This document shows, in pieces, positions 33,870 to 42,058 of a stretch of DNA of 64,000 nt. Source of the stretch: an uncultured Planctomycetota bacterium (GTDB lineage Bacteria > Planctomycetota > Phycisphaerae > Sedimentisphaerales > UBA12454). The position numbers and the translations under genes were made by a program. Below the pieces are notes generated by a model. The model ran no database searches, was not told the origin of the DNA, and saw nothing but the letters and a program-made list of their open reading frames with translations. Within the stretch, counting starts at the first letter, position 1. Each line of letters opens with the position of its first letter. Where the stretch lies: NCBI GenBank assembly GCA_903847315.1, contig CAINDG010000025.1, forward strand, positions 48,640-112,639, read 5' to 3'.

Positions 33870-34992
33870 TTGATACTCCTGTTATTTCATCATCGTTCAA
33901 GAAACAATCCGGCTCCAAAAGCCATTGCGATTTATAATCTTTGCCGAAAAATCTCATATTAGTTCCGCAGATTTTAAGCCAGAGACATTTTTTGCATCTT
34001 TGCGGCGCAAAAATAGTTTTATCTTTAAAAATACTCAAAGAATTTTTGAAAATATCTTCCAATTTCTTATCTGTTATATTTCCCAATGAGAAATTTTGCC
34101 AGAACTGGTCCGGGTGAACTGAACCGGCTGGGTCGATTGCGAAAATTTTAACGCCTATTTTATTTGCGCCGAATTTTGTAAGTAAATCCAGAGTTTTTTC
34201 ATACAGCGGTGAATTTCCTTGCTTTAAGCGGTTTAAAATAAACGGGCCATCGGCGTGATTGCCTACAGTTAAAACTTCAGTAATTCCTTTTGCGGAATAG
34301 TCTTTTGCACAATCGAGAATATCGTTTAAGGCCTGTCTGGTCTGCTGATTAGTACATTTAAGATTATTTTTAGCCGCCTGCCCTGCTAATATAAGATGAT
34401 AAAAACAGATTCTTGGAATATCTAATTTCGCGGCAAGAGAAAATATGTCCTTTATCTGATTGAAGTTGCGGTTTGTTATTGTAAAACGCAGGCCGACTTT
34501 AAGATTCGCATTTTTACAAAACTTTACAGCATTTATCGCTGCGGTAAAGCTGCCTTTTACGCCGCGGAAATCATCGTGAGTTTTTTCTGTGCCATCGATT
34601 GAAATGCCGACATAGTTCACACCCGCATCAGCAAGTTTTTTTGCCGTTGGGGAATCTATTAAGCATCCATTTGTTGAAAGAACGGTTCGCAGGCCGAGGC
34701 TGTGGGAAAAATCGAGAAGCTGGAATATATCCTGTCTTTCAAGGGGTTCGCCGCCGCTGAAAAGGACGACGGGACATTTAACAACAGTAAGCTCTTTTAA
34801 AAGCTCTTTTGCCTGCGATGTATCAAGCTCTTTGCCTGCTAATCCGGTTTTACTATAACAATGGAGGCAATTCTGGCTGCATTTGCCTGTACAGTTATAA
34901 ACGACAATGGGGCCTTTACCGGTATCGGAATGATAGCGAAACCTGTCCGACGGGTTTTCGATGCCGAGATAAAGTCTTGAGATGTTAATCAT
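33835..34992 (-). CDS. ahbC: AhbC-like 12,18-didecarboxysiroheme deacetylase (radical SAM)
   Basis: The 385-residue protein starts MINISRLYLGIENPSDRFRY, the characteristic AhbC opening. The radical SAM motif is C38-SQN-C42-LH-C45, followed by VLFSGGEPLERQD, GLRFTITNRNFNQI, ICFYHLILAGQA and EVLTVGNHADGPFIL. The C-terminal cysteines (RCKKCLWLKICGTN) bind a second cluster. AhbC removes the acetate groups at C2 and C7 of didecarboxysiroheme to yield Fe-coproporphyrin III. Haem d1 enzyme NirJ is the nearest alternative, but no nir genes occur and the neighbours are haem genes. Confidence 0.9.
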   Translation of the reverse strand: MINISRLYLGIENPSDRFRYHSDTGKGPIVVYNCTGKCSQNCLHCYSKTGLAGKELDTSQAKELLKELTVVKCPVVLFSGGEPLERQDIFQLLDFSHSLGLRTVLSTNGCLIDSPTAKKLADAGVNYVGISIDGTEKTHDDFRGVKGSFTAAINAVKFCKNANLKVGLRFTITNRNFNQIKDIFSLAAKLDIPRICFYHLILAGQAAKNNLKCTNQQTRQALNDILDCAKDYSAKGITEVLTVGNHADGPFILNRLKQGNSPLYEKTLDLLTKFGANKIGVKIFAIDPAGSVHPDQFWQNFSLGNITDKKLEDIFKNSLSIFKDKTIFAPQRCKKCLWLKICGTNMRFFGKDYKSQWLLEPDCFLNDDEITGVSNAEFACQNTKA

Positions 34993-35014
34993 TTTATTAG
35001 AGATTACCGCTCCA

Positions 35015-36520
35015 TTACTGTCGCGGCTCTGTTACTCCCTCCATTGCTTCAATTAAGCCATCGATAGTATGATCTGCTGCCTCGACTGTCGGCTTGATTC
35101 CCAATTTTCTCAAGGTATCAGAAGTAGATGGGCCGATTGAGGCAATCTTTATTTTTTTATTTATACTCTTTGCGTCGAAATCTTCAAAGAAACAATCGAC
35201 AGCAAAGCTGCTTGCAAATGTAATCCAGTCTATCGCCTCTGTCCTGATTTGCTCGGCAAGGGCGGTTACATCAGTTTTAACTTTTTCGGCTGAGTAAATT
35301 GAAACCTGTTTGACCTGAGCATGGCAGCGGGCGAGTTTTTCCATTAGTTCAGAATCGGCGAGAGCGGAACGGAGCAGCAGGATTTTTTTGCCGGCGGGGT
35401 TGTGGTCTTTTATGAAACTTTTCGCAAATTCCTCCGAAGTATAAACGGCGGGAACTAAATCCGCTTTCAAACCGAAATTGTCAAGCTCGCCGGCGGTCTG
35501 CGAACCGATGCAGGCAATTTTTGCGACTGCGAAGATTCGAGCGTCTTTGCCTGATTTCTCTACCGCCCTAAAAAAGAATTTCACGCCCCTGGGGCTTGTA
35601 AAAAAGACCCAATCAAAATCCGCAATCGTCTTAAAAATCTCTTTAAATTCCTGGGTGTCAGTCAAATCGCGCAACTGAAAGGCTGGATATTCGACAGCAT
35701 GGGCACCTCTGGCGGCGAGTTTGCAGGCAAATTCGGCGTCGCCGGCCAAATCGCGGGTGATAAGAATTTTTTTGCCGAACAAAGGCAGTTTTTCAAACCA
35801 ACTGAAACAATTTTTGCCTATTATCATTACAGCAGGCGGCTCAATTCCGCTCTCGGTACATTTTCGGGCAATATCTGTAATGGTGCCTCTTACAATTTTT
35901 TGACTCGGCAGAGAGGCATCGGCCACAACGACGACATTCGTATCCGCCGGCAGAGCCGAGTCAATCAATCTTTGACAGATTCGCTGCATATTTCCAACTG
36001 CCATATAAAAAACGATTGTGCCGGACAGTTTTACAAGACTTTTAAAATCAATGTCAACTTCCCTGCCGTCGGCAGCCTGACCAGTAACGAATGTTACAGA
36101 TGAGGCGGTATTTCTGTCAGTAAGGACAACGCCGGCCAGTGCCGCCGCGGTAGAGGCGGCGGTAATGCCGGGGATAATTTCAAAATCTATTTTATTATCT
36201 ATTAAACATTTCAGCTCCTCAGATGCCCTGCCGAAAATCATCGGGTCGCCGCCTTTGAGCCTTACGATTTTTTTGTAAACCTGCGATTTTTCTATAATGA
36301 TGCGGTTTATATTTTCCTGAGAAGGTTTGTTTTCGCTATGCTCCTTGCCGACATAAATAAGTTCGGCATTTTCCGAAACCAAATTCAACAGCTCGGTATT
36401 TACGAGCCTGTCATATATAACACAGTCGGCCTGCTGAAGAATCTGCAAACCCCTTACGCTGATAAGCTGTGTGCTTCCGGGGCCTGCGCCGACTATATAA
36501 ATTTTTGTTTTCCTACTCAT
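35015..36520 (-). CDS. cobA-hemD: Uroporphyrinogen-III C-methyltransferase / uroporphyrinogen-III synthase fusion
   Basis: The protein has 501 residues. Residues 1-245 are the SAM-dependent methylase (IVGAGPGSTQLISVRGLQIL, IYVGKEHSENKPSQ, VRLKGGDPMIFGRASEEL, IIPGITAASTAAALAGVVLTDR). Residues 250-495 are HemD (KKILITRDLAGDAEFACKL, FFTSPRGVKFFF, SIGPSTSDTLRKLGI). Together they close the tetrapyrrole ring and methylate C2 and C7 to give precorrin-2, sending all flux toward siroheme. No CysG-type dehydrogenase/ferrochelatase domain is attached. It overlaps hemC by 8 nt. Confidence 0.95.
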   Translation of the reverse strand: MSRKTKIYIVGAGPGSTQLISVRGLQILQQADCVIYDRLVNTELLNLVSENAELIYVGKEHSENKPSQENINRIIIEKSQVYKKIVRLKGGDPMIFGRASEELKCLIDNKIDFEIIPGITAASTAAALAGVVLTDRNTASSVTFVTGQAADGREVDIDFKSLVKLSGTIVFYMAVGNMQRICQRLIDSALPADTNVVVVADASLPSQKIVRGTITDIARKCTESGIEPPAVMIIGKNCFSWFEKLPLFGKKILITRDLAGDAEFACKLAARGAHAVEYPAFQLRDLTDTQEFKEIFKTIADFDWVFFTSPRGVKFFFRAVEKSGKDARIFAVAKIACIGSQTAGELDNFGLKADLVPAVYTSEEFAKSFIKDHNPAGKKILLLRSALADSELMEKLARCHAQVKQVSIYSAEKVKTDVTALAEQIRTEAIDWITFASSFAVDCFFEDFDAKSINKKIKIASIGPSTSDTLRKLGIKPTVEAADHTIDGLIEAMEGVTEPRQ

Positions 36521-37433
36521 TCTTTAATAGCTCCGCGGCCCCTGCTTTTAAAAGTTCATTTGCGAGGCTTTCCGCGACCTTCTGAGCGGATTTGACCGAA
36601 CCCTGTTTTTTACGATTGATGAATTTGCGTCCGTTTTCATCGGATACAAAGGCGTAAATAATGATATCGTCGCCGGTAATTTTTGCAAATACGCCTGCCG
36701 GGGCGTGACAGCCTGCTTTTATTTTGTGCAGAACAAGTCTTTCCGCATCGGAGGTAATCCGCGATGCCTTATCATCAATCTCGGCGAGCAATTTTAAAAT
36801 CTCTTTATTATTTGTCTCCGCCTGGACGGCAATAGCGCCCTGAGCGGGTGCGGGAATAAATTTTTCCGGGTCAAACATCAGGGAAACTTTTTCAGTCAAG
36901 CCAAGCCTTTCAACCCCGGCGTAAGCGAGAACGGTGCCGTCAAACTGACCTTTTTCGACCTGACTTATTCTCGTCGGGACGTTGCCCCTTATCGGCTCGC
37001 AAATCAAATCGCCTCTGGCGTGCAAAAGCTGCGCTTTTCTGCGAAGACTCGATGTTCCGATTTTTGCGCCTTTGGGCAAATCCTTCAGCGATTTTATTTT
37101 TCGATTGCAGACCAGGCAATCATGAGAAAATCGCCTATCCAGAATCGCAGCGATAACAAGATTGTTTGTTTCGCCAATCGGTAAATCCTTGCAGCTATGA
37201 ACCGCGATGTCGGCTTTATTTTCGCGCAGGGCATTTTCGACGGCGTCGGTAAAAAAACCTGTTTCGGATAATTTCCACAGGGGCTTTTTTTTGTCGATAT
37301 CGCCTTTGCTTTTTATTTCGACGATTTCAAAATCCATACCCGGCCTGTGTTTCGAGATTGCTTCAACAACAATCTGCGCCTGGATAAGAGCCAAACTGCT
37401 CGAACGCGTCGCTATGCGGAGTTTGCTTATCAC
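36513..37433 (-). CDS. hemC: Hydroxymethylbilane synthase
   Basis: The protein has 306 residues from a GTG that overlaps the hemA stop (GTGA), with AAGGTGG just upstream. An ATG nine codons earlier lacks a ribosome binding site. LRIATRSSSLALIQA, VHSCKDLP, GTSSLRRKAQLL and RGNVPTRI are the family motifs. KAGCHAPAGVFA carries the Cys that binds the dipyrromethane cofactor. It polymerises four porphobilinogens into hydroxymethylbilane. Confidence 0.96.
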   Translation of the reverse strand: MISKLRIATRSSSLALIQAQIVVEAISKHRPGMDFEIVEIKSKGDIDKKKPLWKLSETGFFTDAVENALRENKADIAVHSCKDLPIGETNNLVIAAILDRRFSHDCLVCNRKIKSLKDLPKGAKIGTSSLRRKAQLLHARGDLICEPIRGNVPTRISQVEKGQFDGTVLAYAGVERLGLTEKVSLMFDPEKFIPAPAQGAIAVQAETNNKEILKLLAEIDDKASRITSDAERLVLHKIKAGCHAPAGVFAKITGDDIIIYAFVSDENGRKFINRKKQGSVKSAQKVAESLANELLKAGAAELLKNE

Positions 37434-38428
37434 ATCGCCACCTTCAAACCTTCGAGCCATTGAGAAAACATTCGCAGGTGCTCATCGATAATCGCCAGAG
37501 CCTTGGGAAGTTCGCCTTTGCGTTTGAAATTATTCTGTTCGATAATTTTATTGAGGTTGTCGATAGTGAAAATTTTTACCTTTTCAACTTCGGCAAGTTC
37601 AGGGTCGATATTCCGCGGCACAGACAGGTCAATCAAAATCAAAGGCTTCGTTCTTTTTTGCTGAATTGATTTTGCCGTAAGCAGCGGCTGAGACGATGAT
37701 GTCGCCGTGAAAACAATATCCGCGTCCGCCAGGCAACTTTCCAGTTTACTTAACGGCAAAAATTTCCCATTTGTTTTTTCAATCAACTGCTGCGCGGAAT
37801 CGGCGTTTCTTGCGACAATAGAGAAATCCTGAACATTTTTCCTGATTAGATGTTTTATGATAAGCTCTGCATTTGAGCCGGAACCAATTACAAAGACATT
37901 TGCTCCGCTAATCGTAAAATTATCCGCAGCAAGCTCGACGGCGGCCTGGGCGATGGATAACGCCCCGGTGCTTATATCCGTATGGGTCCTGACGGCTTTT
38001 GCGACACGAAAGGCATTGTGCAGGAGGCGATGAAACATAAACTTTACGGTATTACAACGCAAAGCAAAACTGTACGCGGATTTCAATTGAGAAAATATCT
38101 CATTTTCGCCGATAATCTGCGATTCAATTCCGGCGGCGACGCTGAAAAGATGCCCGACAGCATCAAGACCGTAAAAGGTCTGTTTATATTCATTCCAATA
38201 ATCAACGGCTAAAGAATTACCGATAAATTCCGAGATATCAAAATTTTCTTCGGCATAAAAATAAAATTCGAGCCTGTTGCAGGTATTTAATACGAGAGCA
38301 TCGCTGATTTGGGCACAACCGCAGCAGGATTGCAGAAAATCTTTCTGCCGGCCGCTGTCGAGGACGAGCTTTTCTGCGGCGGAGGCAGGACAATTTCTAA
38401 AATCGACGCTCTGACAAAATAGATTCAT
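37430..38428 (-). CDS. hemA: Glutamyl-tRNA reductase with shortened C-terminus
   Basis: The 332-residue protein has catalytic Cys in LVLNTCNRLEFYFY, GIESQIIGENEIFSQLK, VFVIGSGSNAELIIKHL (NADPH site), and IDLSVPRNIDPEL. It reduces glutamyl-tRNA to glutamate-1-semialdehyde, the first step of the C5 pathway. The usual protein is about 420 residues; here the C-terminal dimerisation domain is cut to roughly 30 residues after the spinal helix starts. The stop lies inside the hemC start with clean coupling, so it is not an obvious frameshift. Confidence 0.94.
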   Translation of the reverse strand: MNLFCQSVDFRNCPASAAEKLVLDSGRQKDFLQSCCGCAQISDALVLNTCNRLEFYFYAEENFDISEFIGNSLAVDYWNEYKQTFYGLDAVGHLFSVAAGIESQIIGENEIFSQLKSAYSFALRCNTVKFMFHRLLHNAFRVAKAVRTHTDISTGALSIAQAAVELAADNFTISGANVFVIGSGSNAELIIKHLIRKNVQDFSIVARNADSAQQLIEKTNGKFLPLSKLESCLADADIVFTATSSSQPLLTAKSIQQKRTKPLILIDLSVPRNIDPELAEVEKVKIFTIDNLNKIIEQNNFKRKGELPKALAIIDEHLRMFSQWLEGLKVAM

Positions 38429-38433
38429 AATAT

Positions 38434-39270
38434 TTAACCGCTATGGCTGTGAAGGCCTGCAAAAATTTTCGAGTAATTAACCAATACAACGCCAAGAACT
38501 ATCAAAATAAAACCGGCGATAATCCAAATATTATTAAAACGTAAAAATCTTTGTTTGTAAAGATATCTGAAATGCAAAAAAGCCGCAAAGATAAGCCAGA
38601 CAGCGAGCGAAAAAGTCTCTTTCGGGTCCCAGCTCCACCAGTCGTTCCAGGCAAAAGCCGCCCAGACACTGCCAACGGCAATTCCGGCGGTCAAAAACGC
38701 AAAACCAAGACAGACAAGCCTGTGTGCTGTCTCGTCAAGTTCCGGATTTTCATTAAATAACAGTCTGGCCGCAAAAAAAGCCGCTGCCGTGAAGTAAATA
38801 TAAGAGAGAAAACAGGCGAAGACATGCGGTACAAAAAAAACACTCTTTAACTGAGGCGGCAAAGAGAAAAAACTAAAAATAAATACTGTTACCGAAAGCA
38901 GCAGAGCCGATATTATAATTTCCGTCCTGTTCCATTTGGTCCGAAACAGGCCGAACAGACCGATGACGCCGATTGTGAAACCAGCGAAAAGAGTACAATT
39001 GCATTTGGTAACACCTGCCATCAGGACGAGCAATGAGCCGAGATAAACGGCGAGCGGCCATTTCGCCTTAAAGATTTCCTCGAATTGCACCAGGCCCGCG
39101 ACAATCAATAATGCAATACAAATCCAAAGCCCCCTGCCTGCCAGAGAAGTGAAAAACCACTTCGACCATTCGGCACCCATTATCGAACCGACAACGCACA
39201 GCATAGCCAGAAACATCAGTAGAACTGTGCCGGCAAAAAGACAAAGTTGTTTTAATCTGTTCATAAACAA
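38434..39270 (-). CDS. CcsA/HemX-like cytochrome c assembly membrane protein
   Basis: The 278-residue protein has eight or so helices and the tryptophan-rich haem-handling motif in WAAFAWNDWWSWDPKETFSL, followed by HFRYLYKQ. A His-rich end (GLHSHSG) is also seen. CcsA/ResC carries haem across the membrane for attachment to cytochromes c, while HemX in Bacillus sits in the hemAXCDB operon and limits HemA. Its place directly before hemA (5-nt gap) fits either role. No ResB/CcsB partner is adjacent. Confidence 0.87.
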   Translation of the reverse strand: MFMNRLKQLCLFAGTVLLMFLAMLCVVGSIMGAEWSKWFFTSLAGRGLWICIALLIVAGLVQFEEIFKAKWPLAVYLGSLLVLMAGVTKCNCTLFAGFTIGVIGLFGLFRTKWNRTEIIISALLLSVTVFIFSFFSLPPQLKSVFFVPHVFACFLSYIYFTAAAFFAARLLFNENPELDETAHRLVCLGFAFLTAGIAVGSVWAAFAWNDWWSWDPKETFSLAVWLIFAAFLHFRYLYKQRFLRFNNIWIIAGFILIVLGVVLVNYSKIFAGLHSHSG

Positions 39271-39364
39271 TCCCTTGAAACAAACAGCAGAATATCAGAT
39301 TTGCCGCTGTTTGGCATTAAATTTCGGCATTAAAAGCGTTCAAAAACGGGTATCCAAAAGTCTA

Positions 39365-39392
39365 TTGCAAATCTTTTGTTTGGTACTATAAT
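39365..39392 (+). promoter_or_regulatory. Promoter of the TPR-alphaCTD gene
   Basis: TTGCAA (39365-39370), a 16-base spacer and TATAAT (39387-39392) lie 74 bases upstream of the start. A GGCATTAAA direct repeat sits just upstream (39312-39337). Confidence 0.6.
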
Positions 39393-39466
39393 ACAGAGCT
39401 TGACGTGAACAGCAGCCACTAAGGCTCGCAGGCATAAAGAATTATAACATATAGGAGTAAAAGACG

Positions 39467-40786
39467 ATGGCAGCGATAAGTCAGCCCAAAGTAGATCTAT
39501 TGAGCGCTGAAAATGTTACTTTCGAAGATATTCTATCGACAATGGATTTCGTAAACGCCAGCGAACGAAACAAAATCGCATTCGCTGAGAAAGCCGAACA
39601 GGAGGTATCCAAGCCCGGCAGAAAAAACTACCTGGCAGTGGGAGCGGCCCTTGCGATACTCGGCAAATACGAGCAGGGGATCGAAATTCTCGGAAAGGCC
39701 GACGACAGCAAGGAAAAATTTCTTGAACTTGCTTTCTGTCAGCGAAAATCAGGAGAATACGACAAGGCAATCGAATCATTAGATAAGGCTGTCAAGGCAG
39801 GTGCCGATGTGCTGGCAGTCAATTGCGCAAAGGCCGCTACTTACCGCGTCAAAGGCGATTTCGCCGGCGCCGCGAAAGTCCTGAAAGCCTGCGAAAATTA
39901 TCAGAAAGTAAGCGCATTGTATCATTATACCCTCGGCAGACACTTCCAGGCACAGGGCGATTACGAAACGGCAATTGAAAACTACAAAACGGCAGTCGAG
40001 CTTGACCCGCTGTTTTCAAAGGCATTGTTCCACCTGGCTTTTCTGCTGGACTTAAGAGGCGATGACGAGGCAGCAATAGATTATTATAAACAACTTATAA
40101 ATAGCGGTACGCCTTATGTAAGCGCGATGCTAAACCTGGCGGTTCTTTACGAAGATGCCGGCCAATACGACAAGGCGGCCAGCTGCATCGAGGGAGTGCT
40201 TAAATATCATCCGAACAATCTGCGGGCCATACTTTTCAAAAAAGATATCGAAAGCGCCAAGACGATGCTCTACGATGAGGAAATCGAAAAGAGCAAGGAC
40301 CAGCAGACCAAGATTCTTGAGACTCCTATTTCCGATTTCGAGCTTTCGGTCAGAAGCAGAAATTGTCTTAAGAAAATGAATATAAATACACTGGGCGATT
40401 TGTTGAGAATAAGCGAAACAGAGCTTCTGGCGTATAAGAACTTCGGCGAAACAAGCCTTACCGAGATAAAACATATGCTCGAATCCAGAGGTTTAAGACT
40501 TGGCATGGCGGCTGAAGGCAAATTTTTTGACGAACTTCAACTGGCGGAGCTGCAGGAAACCGAAGTCGATGTTGACGATGAAGTTCTCAATAAGTCGATG
40601 GACGACTTCGAGATGTCCGTCAGGGCAAGAAACTGCCTTGCAAATCTGAATATCAAGACTATAGGCGAGATTATTTCGAAAACTGAGGCTGAACTGCTCG
40701 GCGTCAAGAATTTCGGGGCTACCAGCCTGACGGAAATAAAGCAGATTCTTGACAGCCTGGGACTGAGCCTGCGAAAGATTGATTAA
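39467..40786 (+). CDS. TPR protein with two RNA polymerase alpha C-terminal domains
   Basis: The protein has 439 residues. Residues about 50-265 are TPR-like helical repeats (DYETAIENYKTAVELDPLFSKALFHLAFLLDLRGDDEAAIDYY region). Residues 285-347 and 375-437 are each an alphaCTD: FELSVRSRNCLKKMNINTLG...NFGETSLTEIKHMLESRGL, and FEMSVRARNCLANLNIKTIG...NFGATSLTEIKQILDSLGL. The DNA-contacting Arg (E. coli R265), Asn268, Gly296, Ser299 and Glu302 equivalents are kept in both. No alpha N-terminal domain is present, so it is not a polymerase subunit as such. TAGGAG precedes the ATG. It may be a transcription-associated factor binding DNA minor groove or polymerase partners. Confidence 0.92.
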   Translation: MAAISQPKVDLLSAENVTFEDILSTMDFVNASERNKIAFAEKAEQEVSKPGRKNYLAVGAALAILGKYEQGIEILGKADDSKEKFLELAFCQRKSGEYDKAIESLDKAVKAGADVLAVNCAKAATYRVKGDFAGAAKVLKACENYQKVSALYHYTLGRHFQAQGDYETAIENYKTAVELDPLFSKALFHLAFLLDLRGDDEAAIDYYKQLINSGTPYVSAMLNLAVLYEDAGQYDKAASCIEGVLKYHPNNLRAILFKKDIESAKTMLYDEEIEKSKDQQTKILETPISDFELSVRSRNCLKKMNINTLGDLLRISETELLAYKNFGETSLTEIKHMLESRGLRLGMAAEGKFFDELQLAELQETEVDVDDEVLNKSMDDFEMSVRARNCLANLNIKTIGEIISKTEAELLGVKNFGATSLTEIKQILDSLGLSLRKID

Positions 40787-40811
40787 TTTTTTTGTTTGCC
40801 GGTTAATTAAA

Positions 40812-42047
40812 ATGAAAATATTTCATACTATCATCGTTATTTGTGCGGGATTATGTGTTTTAGGGGCAGGCTGCGTAACCGAACCGCAAAGCGCCGGGCC
40901 GGTCATAATACAAAGCCCGCCGGAATATTCCATAAAAGTACTGCTGGACAGTAGCGCCGAAAAAGTTTCCTTTAGGATTGAAGACGAGTATCAGATCGTA
41001 AACTACGATACTATGGAAATACTCCAGGCCACGGGCAGTTCCGATGCGGTGGAGGCGACAATAGACAACAATTCCATAAGGGTCGGCCAGCAAATTTTTA
41101 AAAGCAGCAAAGTAATCATACAGCCGAAGCATAACCAGCCATTCGTATTCAATGAAACTATGACGTATCGCGGCGGACTCGAGCTGATTATAAATTCCGA
41201 CAAGAAAACTCTGACGGTCATTAATAATGTACCGATGGAGTCATATCTTGCCGGCGTTGTGGCATCGGAAATGCCGAGCTACTGGGAAACAGAAGCATTA
41301 AAGGCACAGGCGATTGCCGCAAGAACGTACTGCCTGTATATAAAATCGAAGTTCGGCAAGAACCGTTCCTGGGACGTTAAAACCACGCAGGCAAACCAGG
41401 TTTACCGGGGCGTCCGCGCGGAAACGATACGCACAACCGACGCGGTCAACAGCACTTTCGGAATAATTTTGTGCGATAATGAATTCACCGAGCCGTTTCC
41501 GGCCTATTACAGTTCGGCCTGCGGCGGTCATACAGAAGATAGTCAAAACGTTTTCGGCGACAGTTTCGAGTCGCTTAAAGGCGTCGATTGCCAATTCTGC
41601 AGAACAACTACAAGGCCGAGCCTGTTTTACTGGCCTGATGTAAAATTCGATAAAGAGACCGTGAACAAAAATATCTTCGAAAAATATCCGACTATCCAGC
41701 AGGACTTAGATTCGATAAAAAAGATAGAGGCGGTAAAAGAAAGCAAATACGATAATAACTTCGCAAGAATCACCAGCGTTAAACTGACCGGCTCGAACGG
41801 CAAAACAGCTTTCCTGCGGGCTGAAGACCTCAGACTTGCAATCGATTCTACGGGCTCAAAAATACAAAGCGCATCCTGCACGATAATAAGTCTTGATAAC
41901 GAATTCATTTTTACAGCCGGCAAGGGTTTCGGACACGGAGTAGGCTTGTGCCAGTACGGAGCAAGGGAGATGGCGCGGCAGGGTAAAACCGCAGAGGAAA
42001 TTTTGAGCTTCTACTATCCCGGCTGCAGATTCAAATCCATGTATTAA
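40812..42047 (+). CDS. SpoIID/LytB-domain lipoprotein
   Basis: The protein has about 411 residues from the ATG at 40812. An upstream in-frame TTG would spoil the signal sequence. The N-terminus has a lipoprotein signal ending LCVLGAGC, so the Cys would be lipidated. The SpoIID domain spans about 115-405: MESYLAGVVASEMPSYWETEALKAQAIAARTY, YYSSACGGHTEDSQNVF, and GHGVGLCQYGAREMARQGKTAEEIL. SpoIID enzymes are lytic transglycosylases that cleave glycan chains lacking peptides. It fits an organism that makes peptidoglycan. It follows the TPR-alphaCTD gene closely. Confidence 0.9.
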   Translation: MKIFHTIIVICAGLCVLGAGCVTEPQSAGPVIIQSPPEYSIKVLLDSSAEKVSFRIEDEYQIVNYDTMEILQATGSSDAVEATIDNNSIRVGQQIFKSSKVIIQPKHNQPFVFNETMTYRGGLELIINSDKKTLTVINNVPMESYLAGVVASEMPSYWETEALKAQAIAARTYCLYIKSKFGKNRSWDVKTTQANQVYRGVRAETIRTTDAVNSTFGIILCDNEFTEPFPAYYSSACGGHTEDSQNVFGDSFESLKGVDCQFCRTTTRPSLFYWPDVKFDKETVNKNIFEKYPTIQQDLDSIKKIEAVKESKYDNNFARITSVKLTGSNGKTAFLRAEDLRLAIDSTGSKIQSASCTIISLDNEFIFTAGKGFGHGVGLCQYGAREMARQGKTAEEILSFYYPGCRFKSMY

Positions 42048-42058
42048 CCTGTCTATCA

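Noticed and set aside
33835..34992. NirJ of haem d1 synthesis
   Set aside because: The opening sequence and inner motifs match AhbC more closely, and no nirS, nirD/L/G/H or nirF lies nearby.
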